Part shown: positions 34,728-47,170 of the stretch, in pieces
Layout: the number at the start of each line of letters is the position of its first letter
Numbering within the stretch: the first letter of the stretch is position 1
Source: Talinum fruticosum
Lineage: Eukaryota > Streptophyta > Magnoliopsida > Caryophyllales > Talinaceae
Direction of reading: 5' to 3'
NCBI GenBank assembly: GCA_021018815.1
Contig: JAITYX010000009.1
Span: 5,458,501-5,522,500 of the forward strand
DNA length: 64,000 nt
Program-made: the position numbers and the translations under genes
The notes under the pieces: generated by a model
What the model was told of the DNA's origin: nothing
Seen by the model: the letters and a program-made list of their open reading frames with translations, nothing else
Database searches by the model: none

Positions 34728-36150
34728 CTAATTTTTGAAAGATAGAAGTTTGATTAACTCAAACGTTACGAGTTGAAGACACAATAAATGTATCAATCAC
34801 CAATAATAATGTATTTCAGAAGTTGTTCTTACAAGAATCACGAAGGCCTTATATAGGAGACCTTTCCCATGCAAAATAACTTTCCTAATCATTAAGGAAA
34901 GGTTAAGGCTAATTATAATTAATTAACACTAATTACACTAAGTAATATTGTTAAAATAGAAAACTCAAAACTACAAAAGTGTTTTGATTGCATCAGCTGC
35001 CTGAACCGATAAGAACTTCTCCTTTTCCCTTATCGTGTTGCAATTGGTTGAAAAGACTGAAAAGGATTGACAATGCGTCTAGAAGACATCCTATTGGACT
35101 GCTCCAAAAGGGTAGGTTGCAGCCTAGGAACTAGCTTGTAAGTGGCCTAGTTTCGGAGACTTAGAAACGTGCTTGACTTGGAAGACATCTTCTCAATATG
35201 ATTTCTTCTTCTTCCGAGTGAAGCCTGCAGCTTCTCTAGACTCGGAAAGACTACTCCTCTATGCTTGGAAACTAATCATCATTAAGTACAAGGGAGTTTG
35301 GCATCTATTTCGACCGGGTCGAAATTCTCCTCAAAACCCCGTGAGTACTTTACAATAATAGCTTCTTAATAATAACTTAATAACATCATACAGCTGGATT
35401 CCGGGTGCAAATATAGGTAGTGAAGTCGGGATAACTTACCCTTCATATGCATTGATCTAGGCCCACTAGTCATAAGATAAAAATTTTCTTTTACATCATT
35501 GATCGGGATGGCAAAACTCAAAAACTACTTTCATGCTGGCTTATAATTGCTTGTGTTCGGTGGGTTTTGAGCTGGCTACTTCAGATGTGGAATATTTTCA
35601 TCATTTCCTCCTTCTTGAAAAGAGTTTGTCCTCAAACTCGGTAGACCCCCGATGCCTATCGAGCATAGGACTTGGCTACAACATTGGATTTTTCAATCCT
35701 CTCTTTCACCTTGATGTGAATATCTTTAATCTCTTTGGCTCACTATTCTCCTTCCCAGCTGCACCTGGTGGGTGCAGAAATTATAAGGAAATCAAGTGGG
35801 GTAAGAGGGTTAAGTCCATAGACTACCTAAAAGGGGATAAACCAGTGGCTTTGCTTGGACTCTGTTGTAGGAAAACAAAACTTGAGGTAACAACTCATCC
35901 CAACCTTTAATGTTCTTCTTGTTAAGGATTACGAGTAGGGTTCCCAACATCCTATTTGTGACCTCTGTCCGACCATAAGTCCGGCGATGGCGGTAGTGCT
36001 GAATTTAAGAACAGTTCCCATCTTCCTCCACAGGGTAATCCGGAAATGGTCGAAGAACTTAGAATCTCCGTTTAAGACCATACTTTTGGAGATACCATGT
36101 AGAGTGACAACTTATTTAAAATAAAAATTAGCCACCTTATAAGCATCAAA
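34728..36150 (-). mobile_element. Inverted fragment of gypsy element B (B2)
   Basis: The minus strand gives integrase core pieces from 36150 down: a TFDAYKVANFYFK-type stretch, SMVLNGDSKFFDHF (second catalytic Asp region), GTVLKFSTTA, then the pol end (35600-35640, TTTGAGGACAAACTC complement) and the 3' non-coding region with a minus-strand TATATAAGG at 34848-34856. It ends at 34728 in sequence shared with 31690-31705. It is the target into which the A3 LTR inserted at 36150/36151. Confidence 0.75.
35880..36150 (-). pseudogene. Integrase core fragment of gypsy B2
   Basis: Reading downwards: cut at the FDA(S/Y)KV motif by the A3 LTR, then SMVLNGDSKFFDHF, WRKMGTVLKFSTTA, and the usual VGQRS..GCWEPYS region in shifted frames. 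It retains the middle of the core that B lacks. Confidence 0.65.
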
Positions 36151-36372
36151 TGTAGGAACAACCGGAACCACCCATGGGGGCCTCCGAGCTTCCCCACAAA
36201 TTGGCGGGATTTTTCTCTTTTGAAGTTGTAAATGATTTGAGTCTTGAAGATTGATTTATGAAATCGAGGATGAATCCCTTATTAAGATTTCCAAGTTTTA
36301 AAATCTGATTTAAAATAAATTAAGTAAGATTGAATGGCGATTTTATTAATCATTTTATCTATACACTATATA

Positions 36373-36399
36373 ATGTCAATCTTTTCAAAAAGATGACAT
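36373..36399. repeat. Hairpin in each array unit
   Basis: ATGTCAATCTTTT and AAAAGATGACAT form a 12-bp stem with one bulge. It is repeated in all units near 37750, 39135, 40487 and 43460 (the third has ATGTATATC and is weakened). Confidence 0.6.
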
Positions 36400-36509
36400 G
36401 GGGGTGTGAGAGTGAATTTAGGAATTTCGTCCAATAAATAAAAAATAATTTATCATTGAAAAAAAAGGTTTCCACTCATATATGGACTCTTTTATTACTC
36501 CATGCCAAA

Positions 36510-36517
36510 ATAAATAT

Positions 36518-36572
<55 letters not shown>
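36510..36572. repeat. TAA microsatellite, array unit 1
   Basis: About 19 TAA repeats. Counterparts with different lengths are at 37895-37975, 39282-39323, 40546-40611 and 43597-43641. Confidence 0.85.
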
Positions 36573-37893
36573 TAATTTTTCAAAAAAATTATACAAAATT
36601 AAAAATAATAAAATAAAAACATAATCTTAAACAAAAATTTAAACAAATAATAAAATACACTAAATAAATACGAAAATAAATAATTCAATTACCAAAATAT
36701 TAAAACTATTTTATGGACCTAATAGCCTAAAAACCTAAAATAAAAATGAAAAAATAAATTTATAAATTTATTAAATTAAAAACATGCTTGAACCTAAATT
36801 AGTAAATAAGCCTGAAAAATTATCAAATCAGTTATATATTATAAAATTATCTAATCTTAATATAAAAATTAAATAATAATTAACCATCCTAATTAATTCA
36901 TAACAATATAAAACAGAAAACCAAAACTAAACTAAGTAGAAAATTAATAAATAACAAATATAATAAATTATATAATAAATTAAATCAAAAATCTGAAAAA
37001 ATATAAAAATAACCTAAAGCCCAAAAATATTTTTTTTATAATTTTCCAGAAAAATTAAACAGAATTAAAAATAATAAAATAAAAATATAATCTTAAAGAA
37101 GAAAGTAAAACAAATAATAAACTGCACTAAATAAATGAGAAAATAAATAATTAAATTACAATAATATTAAAATTATTTTTTAGACCTGAATATATCCTAA
37201 ACACCTAAAATCAAAATGAAAAAACTAAATTTATAAATTCATTAAATTAAAGACCTGCTTTAACTTACATTAGAAAAAAATCTAAAAAATTATCAAATCG
37301 AGTTATAAAAACTAAGAAAATTAATACTAACAGATTAAAAAGATTCTAACTAAAGCCTATAATAACATAAAAATAAAATTAACCGAAGAAGACTAATTTT
37401 ATTCTAACTTCTAACCAACTAAATAAAAAATAACAAAAAAGAACAGAAAAGTTATCTGAAAATTAAAATATATTAACACATAAAATAAAATTAATATATA
37501 AAAAATTAGCCACCTTATAAGCATCAAATGTAGGAACAACCGGAACCACCCACGGGGCCCCAGAGCTTCCCCACGAATTGGCGGGATTTTCTCTTTTTGA
37601 AGTTGTAAATGATTTGAGTCTTGAAGATTGATTTATGAAATCGGGGATGAATCTCTTATTAAGATTTTCAAGTTTTAAAATCTGATTTAAAATAAATTAA
37701 GTAAGATTGAATGGCGATTTTACTAATCATTTTATCTATACACTATATAATGTCAATCTTTTCAAAAAGATGACATGGGGGTGTCGAGTGAATTTAGGAA
37801 TTTCGTTCAATAAATAAAAAATAATTTATCATTGGCAAAAAAGGTTTCCACTCATATATGGACTCTTTTATTACTCCATGCCAAAATAAATAT

Positions 37894-37939
<46 letters not shown>

Positions 37940-39281
37940 GTAATAGTAATAATAATAATAATAATAATCATAATATAATTTTTCAAAAAAATATACAAAA
38001 TTAAAAATAATAAAATAAAAACATACTCTTAAACAAAAATTTAAACAAATAGCAAAATACACTAAATAAATACAAAAATAAATAATTAAAATACCAAAAT
38101 ATTAAAACTATTTTATGGACCTAATAGCCTAAAAACCTAAAATAAAAAAAAAATAAATTTATAAATTTATTAAATTAAAAACATGCTTAAACCTAAATTA
38201 GTAAATAAGCTTGAAAAATTATCAAATCAGTTATATATTATAAAATTATCTAATCTTAATATGAAAATTAAATAATAATTAATCATCCTAATTAATTCAT
38301 AACAATATAAAACATAAAACAAAAACTAAAATAAGTAGAAAATTAATAAATAACAAATATAATAAATTAAATCAAAATTCTGAAAAAATATAAAAATAAC
38401 CTAAAGCCCAAAAATAAGTTTTTTTATAGTTTTCCAGAAAAATTAATCAGAATTAAAAATAATAAAATAAAAATATAATCTTAAAGAAGAAAGCAAAACA
38501 AATAATAAACTACACTAAATAAATGAGAAAATAAATAATTAAATTACAAGATTATTAAAATTATTTTTGGACCTGAATATATCCTAAACACCTAAAATCA
38601 AAATAAAAAAACTAAATTTATAAATTTATTATATTAAAGACCTGCTTTAACTTACATTAGAAAAAAATCTAAAAAATTATCAAATCAGTTATAAAAACTA
38701 AGAAAATTAATACTAACAGATTAAAAAGATTCTAACTAAAGCCTATAATAATATAAAAATAAAATTAACCGAAGAAGACTAATTTTATTCAAACTTCTAA
38801 CAAACTAAATAAAAAATAACAAAAAAGAACAGAAAAGTTATCTGAAAATTAAAATATATTAAGACATAAAATAAAATTAATATATAAAAAATTAGCCACC
38901 TTATAAGCATCAAATGTAGGAACAATCGGAACCACCCACGGGGGCCCCGAGCTTCCCCACGAATTGGCGGGATTTTCTCTTTTTGAAGTTGTAAATGATT
39001 TGAGTCTTGAAGATTGATTTATGAAATCGGGGATGAATCTCTTATTAAGATTTCCAAGTTTTAAAATCTAATTTAAAATAAATTAAGTAAGGTTGAATGG
39101 CGATTTTATTAATCATTTTACCTATACACTATATAATGTATATCTTTTCCAAAAGATGACATGGGGGTGTGAGAATGAATTTAAGAATTTCGTCCAATGA
39201 ATAAAAAATTATTTATCATTGGAAAAAAAAGGTTTCCACTCATATATGGACTCTTTTATTACTCCATGCCAAAATAAATAT

Positions 39282-39324
<43 letters not shown>

Positions 39325-40545
39325 TAATTTTTTAAAAAATTATACAAAATTAAAAAAATAAAATAAAAACATAATCTTAAACAAAAATTTAAACAAATAT
39401 AAAATACACTAAATAAATACAAAAATAAATAATTAAATTACCAAAATATTAAAACTATTTTATGGACCTAAAAGCCTAAAAACCTAAAATAAAAATAAAA
39501 AACTAAATTTATAAATTTATTAAATTAAAAACATGCTTAAACCTAAATTAGTAAATAAGCCTGAAAAATTATCAAATCAGTTATATATTATAAAATTATC
39601 TAATCTTAATATAAAAATTAAATAATAATTAATCATCCTAATTAATTCATAACAATATAAAACATAAAACAAAAACTAAACTAAGTAGAAAATTAATAAA
39701 TAACAAATATAATAAATTAAATCAAAAATCTGAAAAAATATAAAAATAACCTAAAGCCCAAAAATAATTTTTTATAGTTTTCCAAAAAAATTAAACAGAA
39801 TTAAAAATAATAAAATAAAAATATAATCTTAAAGAAGAAAGTAAAACAAATAATAAACTGCACTAAATAAATGAAAAAATAAATAATTAAATTACAATAA
39901 TATTAAAATTATTTTTTGGACCTGAATATATCCTAAACACCTAAAATCAAAATGAAAAAACTAAATTTATAAATTTATTAAATTAAAGACCTGCTTTAAC
40001 TTACATTAGAAAAAAATCTAAAAATTATCAAATTAGTTATAAAAACTAAGAAAATTAATACTAACAGATTAAAAAGATTCTAACTAAAGTCTATAATAAT
40101 ATAAAAATAAAATTAACCGAAGAAGACTAATTTTATTCTAACTTCTAACAAACTAAATAAAAAACAACAAAAAAGAACAGAAAATTTATCTGAAAATTAA
40201 AATATATTAAGATCTAAAATAAAATTAATATATAAAAAATTAGCCACCTTATAAGCATCAAATGTAGGAACAACCGGAACCACACACGGGGCCCCGGAGC
40301 TTCCCCACGAATTGGCGGGATTTTTCTCTTTTGAAGTTGTAAATGATTTGAGTCTTGAAGATTGATTTATGAAATCGGGGATGAATCTCTTATTAAGATT
40401 TCCAAGTTTTAAAATCTGATTTAAAATAAATTAAGTAAGATTGAATGGCGATTTTATTAATCATTTTATCTATACACTATATAATGTCAATCTTTTCAAA
40501 AAGATGACATGGGGGTGTGAGTGAATTTAGGAATTTCGTCCAATA

Positions 40546-40612
<67 letters not shown>

Positions 40613-41669
40613 TAATTTTTCAAAAAAATTATACAAAATTAAAAATAATAAAATAAAAACATAATCTTAAACAAAAATTTAAACAAATAGTAAAATACAC
40701 TAAATAAATACAAAAATAAATAATTAAATTACCAAAATATTAAAACTATTTTATGGACCTAATAGCCTAAAAACCTAAAATAAAAATGAAAAAATAAATT
40801 TATAAATTTATTAAATTAAAAACATGCTTAAACCTAAATTAGTAAATAAGCCTGAAAAATTATCAAATCAGTTATATATTATAAAATTATCTAATCTTAA
40901 TATGAAAATTAAATAATAATTAATCATCCTAATTAATTCATAACAATATAAAACATAAAACAAAAACTAAACTAAGTAGAAATTTAATAAATAACAAATA
41001 CAATAAATTATATAATAAATTAAATCAAAAATCTGAAAAAATATAAAAATAACCTAAAGCCCAAAAATATTTTTTTTATAGTTTTCTAGAAAAATTAAAC
41101 AGAATTAAAAATAATAAAATAAAAATATAATCCTAAAGAAGAAAGTAAAACAAATAATAAACTGCACTAAATAAATGAGAAAATAAATATTTAAATTACA
41201 ATAATATTAAAATTATTTTTGGACCTGAATATATCCTAAACACCTAAAATCAAAATGAAAAAACTAAATTTATAAATTTATTAAATTAAAGACCTGCTTT
41301 AACTTACATTAGAAAAAAATCTAAAAAATTATCAAATTAGTTATAAAAACTAAGAAAATTAATACTAACAGATTAAAAAGATTCTAATTAAAGCCTACAA
41401 TAATATAAAAATAAAATTAACCGAAGAAGACTAATTTTATTCTAACTTCTAACAAACTAAATAAAAAATAACAAAAAAGAACAGAAAAGTTATCTGAAAA
41501 TTAAAATATATTAAGATATAAAATAAAATTAATATATAAAAAATTAGCCACCTTATAAGCATCAAATGTAGGAACAACCGGAACCACCCACGGGGCCCCA
41601 GAGCTTCCCCACGAATTGGCGGGATTTTTCTCTTTTGAAGTTGTAAATGATTTGAGTCTTGAAGATTGA

Positions 41670-41672
41670 TTT
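41670..41672. repeat. TSD (TTT) of the CACTA element, left
   Basis: The 3-bp target duplication typical of CACTA elements; right copy at 43339-43341. Confidence 0.8.
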
Positions 41673-43338
41673 CACTACAGTAAAACGAGTAAATTAGTGT
41701 CGGACAAAATCGGACGCCAAATCCAGAAAATCCGACGCTAAACGTCTTTAGCGTCGGATTAGAGTCGGATAAAATTCGACGGAGAAGACCTCGACTTTAA
41801 AAAATTTCGCGTCGGATTCACCAACCGAAGCTAATTAGCGTCGGATTTAGCGTCGGATTCAAATCGCGTCGGATTCTTGCTGTTAGCGTCGGATCCGTCC
41901 GACGCTAATTTCGTTTTCTTTTTAATAACTCGCTTCATTTTAGCGTCCGATTTTTGTGATTAGCGTCGGCCTTTTTGACTCAAATAGTGTCGGATTTTGG
42001 GTGCGACGCTAAAATCCAACGCTAAATCTTCCATTATTTTGCCGTAGCTTTTTGAACATTTGTTATTCCGCTTTTACATATATTTCCTGCAAAACATTTA
42101 CATAAAAGTCCGACTTCTCCTCTACACAGTAATATACGAATACACAAATACATTGTGATTCATTCTTTGCACAATCATCCACAAACCACCAAGTATTCAT
42201 CATCCTAAAAACCACCAAGTATTCATCATCCTAACAACCACCAAATATCCAACAAACCAGTTCAAAGTTAAACAAAGCAATTCAACAAACAAAGCAATTC
42301 AAAGTTCAATAAACAAACCATGCTAAGAAATTAGTTAGAACCACCGGACATCCTGTCAACTTGTGATTGGAGGTTTTGAATGAGTTTCATTGCTTCTTCC
42401 ATGGCTTTTTGCTGACTCTCAACCATTTTTCTTTGCTCTTCCATGGCTTTTTGATGACTCTCGGTTAATTTTCTTTCTTGATCAAGTTGTTCTTGGGTTG
42501 ATTGAAGTTGTGATTGTAGGCGAGAATAAGCCGAGGAATTGTAGGTAGCACTCGTAGAGGATGTCGAGGCGATAGGTTTCTCGTAGAACATTGTTGCGGA
42601 ATTACCCAATCCATAGATGGTTGATTTTTGCTCCATCCACTCGACACCTCATAGTAGAGGGTCTCTGCCTCTTTTGTCCCCTCCTGAATACCACGCTCGG
42701 CTCTAATCGCTTCATATTTTTCCTGCAAAAGGAAAGCATCCATTGTACATTCAATATGAATATCCCTACAATTGTCCATTTCACTCTATTTGGTTGTAAA
42801 GGTTTATGGAGATAATATTCTTACCCACAGAGATTTGGACCGGTTATCGACAAAAACCTTTCCAGATTGAGCATCATCCTTACTACGACTCCTCACAAAC
42901 AATGCAGATGGAGTAGGATTCTTCCCTTCCTTAATCTAGGCATAAAAATATACAATAAAGTTACACAAACTAAATTATGTGTATAAAATGAAAGAAAACC
43001 AAAATACTAGAGTTTATACCATTTGGATCTGCGAGATCTGCGGTTGAGACCGACCCTTGACTATGTAAGGTTCCCGCTTTTGGGCCTTCTGTCCTATTCT
43101 TGAAGCATTGGGCAGATTTTTTTGAAATTCGGAGGTACTTCTTAGCCCCTTCAACCTCTCTCGCCCCTCATCCGACAACCAAGTTATTGGTTTATCATCG
43201 GGCCTTTTTCCAGCCTTGCTCGCTAAATTCCTCAAACTTTTACCAACTTTCTTCTTCTACTCGCATAGACTTCTTGAGAAAGTTCCGGAGCCCAAGTATA
43301 CTTACCCTGTTTTAAAATTTCTTTGTTTTTTTGTAGTG
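41673..43338 (-). mobile_element. CACTA (En/Spm-type) transposon, 1,666 bp, internally deleted
   Basis: Left end CACTACAGTAAAAC, right end (complement) CACTACAAAAAAAC, flanked by TTT on both sides. Other array units show the empty site GATTGATTTATGAAATC. The left end has at least seven subterminal copies of GCGTCGGAT plus inverted ones in 41700-42030; the right end has none. Internal minus-strand exons resemble the plant Transposase_24 (Ptta/En/Spm) family. The catalytic transposase is absent, so it would depend on a partner element. Confidence 0.9.
42331..43260 (-). pseudogene. Transposase_24-like gene remnant with introns inside the CACTA element
   Basis: Three exons on the minus strand. 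Exon a (to 43017) has LASKAGKRPDDKPITWLSDE and GRERLKGLRSTSEFQK, ending at the donor CAAATG/GTATAAAC. Exon b (about 42937-42838) gives KNPTPSALFVRSRSKDD, from the acceptor TGCCTAG to the donor GGTAAGAAT. Exon c starts after TTTTGCAG (about 42723) with EKYEAIRAERGIQEGTK, then shifts frame near 42650 into YGLGNSATMFYEKPI and a glutamine-rich coiled coil ending MSGGSN at 42331. These are typical of plant Transposase_24 proteins, which lack a proven catalytic role. The frameshift suggests decay. Confidence 0.7.
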
Positions 43339-43596
43339 TTTATGAAATCGGGGATGAATCTCTTATTAAGATTTCCAAGTTTTAAAATCTGATTTAAAAT
43401 AAATTAAGTAAGATTGAATGGCGATTTTATTAATCATTTTATCTATACACTATATAATGTCAATCTTTTCAAAAAGATGACATGGGGGTGTCGAGTGAAT
43501 TTAGGAATTTCGTCCAATAAATAAAAAATAATTTATCATTGGCAAAAAAGGTTTCCACTCATATATGGACTCTTTTATTACTCCATGCCAAAATAA

Positions 43597-43640
<44 letters not shown>

Positions 43641-44546
43641 TAATTTTTCAAAAAAATTATACAAAATTAAAAATAATAAAATAAAAACATAATCTTAAGC
43701 AAAAATTTAAACAAATAGTAAAATACACTAAATAAATACGAAAATAGATAATTAAATTACCAAAATATTAAAACTATTTTATGGACCTAATAGCCTAAAA
43801 ACCTAAAATAAAAAAAATAAATTTATAAATTTATTAAATTAAAAACATGCATGAACCTAAATTAGTAAATAAGCCTGAAAAATTATCAAATCAGTTATAA
43901 AATTATCTAATCCTATCATGAAAATTAAATAATAATTAATCATCGTAATTAATTCATAACAATATAAAACATAAAATAAAAACTAAACTAAGTAGAAAAT
44001 TAAGAAATAACAAATATAATAAATTATATAATAAATTAAATCAAAAATCTGAAAAAATATAAAAATAATCTAAAGCCCAAAAATATTTTTTTATAGTTTT
44101 CCAGAAAAATTAAACAGAATTAAAAATAATAAAATAAAAATATAATCTTAAAGAATAAAGTAAAACAAATAATAAACTGCACTACATAAATGAGAAAATA
44201 AATAATTAAATTACAATAATATTAAAATTATTTTTGGACCTGAATATATCCTAAACACCTAAAATCAAAATGAAAAAACTAAATTTATAAATTTATTAAA
44301 TTAAAGACCTGCTTTAACTTACATTAGAAAAAAATCTAAAAATTATCAAATCAGTTATAAAAACTAAGAAAATTAATACTAACAGATTAAAAAGATTCTA
44401 ACTAAAGCCGATAATAATATAAAAAGAAAATTAATCGAAGAAGACTAATTTTATTCTAACTTCTAACAAACTGACTAAAAATAACAAAAACGAACAGAAA
44501 AGTAATCTGAAAATTAAAATATATTAAGACATAAAATAAAATTAAT

Positions 44547-46454
44547 ATATATAGTTATGTACTTATTTATTTAGGGTTTGGATTGTATATTAGCTCTCAT
44601 TTATTTTTATGTACATTGATATGCAATATTATTTTGGGCCCGAAATATAACAATTTTGTCTAACATTATTAATTTTTCATTATTGATGGTGTTTTTTTCA
44701 CTTGGTGTCATAAAATTGTATTAGTTCAAAATATATTTATTATAAGAATTTTTAAAATTAAAATCAACAGGAACATGTTATAAAAATAATATTTAAATAT
44801 TTAACTATCTCGAAGAAGCAATTTGGTTATTACCTTCATCCTATGTACAAAATGATTTAATAAACCTTAATAAATCATAAATTAATATATTCAAAATATA
44901 ACAACTACATATATACTTGATATTAATAATTAAAAATGCCTACAAGATAGAAAATTATGATTCAAATATGTTGTGGAATAAAACGTAATGAATAAAAGGT
45001 TAGGAATTGTATTGCTTCAGTTCGTAATTTGTGTACTTTAAGTTTGTAATTTGTGTTATGTTTAAAGGATTGCAAACTTAATATGCCAACTTCTATTAAG
45101 CCCATAGGACTTCGAATAAATTCATTTGTTTCAAAATTTTTGCACAGACATATAGATCATTTTTTTTTTGTTACAAATATAGTTTATTTTAGTTTCTTCC
45201 TAACATGTCTATCTCGTGACTTATTATTGACAAACATATTTAAATCATATCTTTTACTTGTTGTAAGTTTTCTAAATTATTAAAAGATGAGTATTTGCCA
45301 TCAAACCTCCCCGTCATCTTGAAATAGAATTTCATGTTACTTTTATAATGTTAATTAATTGAGAGGAAGAGTTGTGTCTCGAAGGAAGCAATTGGTTGTT
45401 AATCGAGTAAAACATGTATTTATAAAATCTCAATCGTATCAATATTTTTGCCCCATTGATTCACTACTAAAATCACGATCAATTTTCAATATAAGTGCAA
45501 AACACAAATGATTTTATTACCCTACGCCGCGAATTGACTTATCATGCCCTTTACTCGATACAAATTACCTATTATTGTTAAATATATTTGGATCACTTCT
45601 ATCATTATAATATTTTTCACTATTAATCTCAATATAAGTAGTTATTATATGTTTAATTATCTTTGTGTGCAGAGGTAAGTAAGAATGGATAAATCATTGT
45701 ATTCACTTTATAATTTTAAAAACATGAGATCTCATTATGGGTATATGTATACTTTTTAAGAGTTTGTGTAATATTTAAGTCAATGAAGTTTTAGTAGGTT
45801 GGTTGCATATAAATATTTATCTAGGCGTCTATTAAGTTAAATTAGTATTGACTTTGTAAAGAGTTATCATGAGTTATAAGTTTGATATTCTTTTATTGAT
45901 TTGATGTACTTTGTATTGTAATATTAATTTGTGACATAATGATATTTATTGTCATCTATAGGTCATCTAGCTCAATATCTACCAATCATGTATTATTTCT
46001 TTTTACGTTTTGATACCCAAACATATTGTCACACTATTTCTATAACTGTATGAATTAGGATTATTTAAATTGTTTGATTCTTAGAGGGGCCTGACTTCTT
46101 AATATTCCAAATCACGTGTGTAATCTTAAAACCTTGATGATATTTTTTAACATTATTTTTTATTTTTTATTTTAGATTGTTTATTTACTCTTTTCAAATT
46201 TAGAATGATTGGAAGATGAATGTATGATGGGCTCTAATGATTTTTATGTGTTGGGTTCGATAACTTTGATGAGTCACGAAATCGTTTTCGTTATGAGGGG
46301 ATAACATATATAAGAATGTTGTTGAAAGTGAAATCATTCAATAAAATCAAATGATCGAGAAAAAGAAATTCACAAGTAGAACATCGTTGTGTAATTCAAT
46401 AATTTCTTTAAGTTATGCATAGCACGAGTCCGGACTAGTTCTATGAATTCTTAT
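44547..46454. other. AT-rich segment of unknown origin inside the A3 LTR
   Basis: 1.9 kb, very AT-rich, lying between the last array unit and the resumed LTR. It has no match to other parts of the window and no convincing reading frame (the 76-codon frame at 45053 is likely chance). No terminal repeats could be identified. It may be an inserted element or the non-amplified remainder of the AT-rich LTR insert. Confidence 0.45.
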
Positions 46455-47165
46455 CAAAAATCTTGGGATATTATATCACAAATAAAAATAATAAATTAGG
46501 GTTAATTTGATTCGCCGTAGAGCTTTAGGACCAAATCGGTGTGAAAACACCGGCTTGGACCTAAGCCCTACCCGCTAACCATCCGGCACCAGCAAGAGCC
46601 ATCGCCGTACGGTGGGGCCGTGACCGAGGGGATCAGTCTTGGCCTTTGGCCTGGTTGTCAAACCAAAAAGCACATTTTTTTATATTCAGTTAGAAAAGCC
46701 AAGAAGCAAATTAAGATAAATAAATTAGAAAACGGAGTCGCTCATCAGCTTTAAAAACAAAAACTAACAAAAATAAAACAAAGAAATACTCTTCCAACCT
46801 TAGTATGGGAAAACTAATCTTGGAAAAGGTTTAAAATTGACTCCATCGATCTAAAACCGAGAATCTAGATTCAGGGGTGAGAGTACGAAACGTAGAGATA
46901 ACCCCTTCCGTTACGCCCGTCAGAAGATGACCTTTACTAGTTTGAGAGGTGAGTTTAGATAACGCATTAAAAATAGGCATTGAGCATAATTAGATACAAA
47001 ATTAAAAGAAAAAAATGCTAATACAATTCAATAATAGGAGATATGAAAAGCAATAAATGAAAGCGATAAAGATATGAAAAAAAGCAAAAAGAAACAAAAA
47101 CAAAAATAAAAATATTACATCGGGTGGGGAGGAATTTATATGCGGTTACATCTTTCTCCACAATA

Positions 47166-47170
47166 CCCAA
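47166..47170. repeat. TSD (CCCAA) of copia element C, left
   Basis: CCCAA directly before TGAAGATTC; identical copy at 61221-61225. Confidence 0.9.

Larger units (their letters stand above)
36127..44546. repeat. Tandem array of five ~1.3-1.4-kb AT-rich units
   Basis: Units start at ATTAGCCACCTTATAAGC: 36127, 37505, 38891, 40239 and 41543 (periods 1378, 1386, 1348, 1304; the last about 1334 after removing the CACTA insertion). Each unit contains about 24 bp of gypsy B2 integrase, then the end of the Tat A3 LTR (TGTAGGAAC...), a short hairpin, a TAA microsatellite and about 950 bp of AT-rich sequence. Units differ by only a few percent, mostly small indels. The array ends where TTAATATATA passes into unrelated AT-rich sequence. 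No coding potential. Confidence 0.9.
36151..47170 (-). repeat. 3' LTR of Tat element A3, left part (swollen by tandem array)
   Basis: Begins TGTAGGAACAACC at the same LTR end as 11702. LTR homology resumes near 46455 (TTAGGGTT, CGGTGTGAAAACACCGG, TAACGCC-type sequence) up to 47170, where copia C is inserted, and continues at 61221. Between about 36365 and 46455 the LTR holds the tandem units and an AT-rich segment absent from A2. Confidence 0.75.

Noticed and set aside
35533..35910. 125-codon plus-strand frame
   Set aside because: Antisense to the pol end and 3' region of gypsy B2, which is supported by homology with 30300-30790.
37871..38062. 63-codon minus-strand frame with a poly-tyrosine run
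   Set aside because: Created by the TAA microsatellite read as TAT; the same artefact gives poly-isoleucine at 39240-39422.
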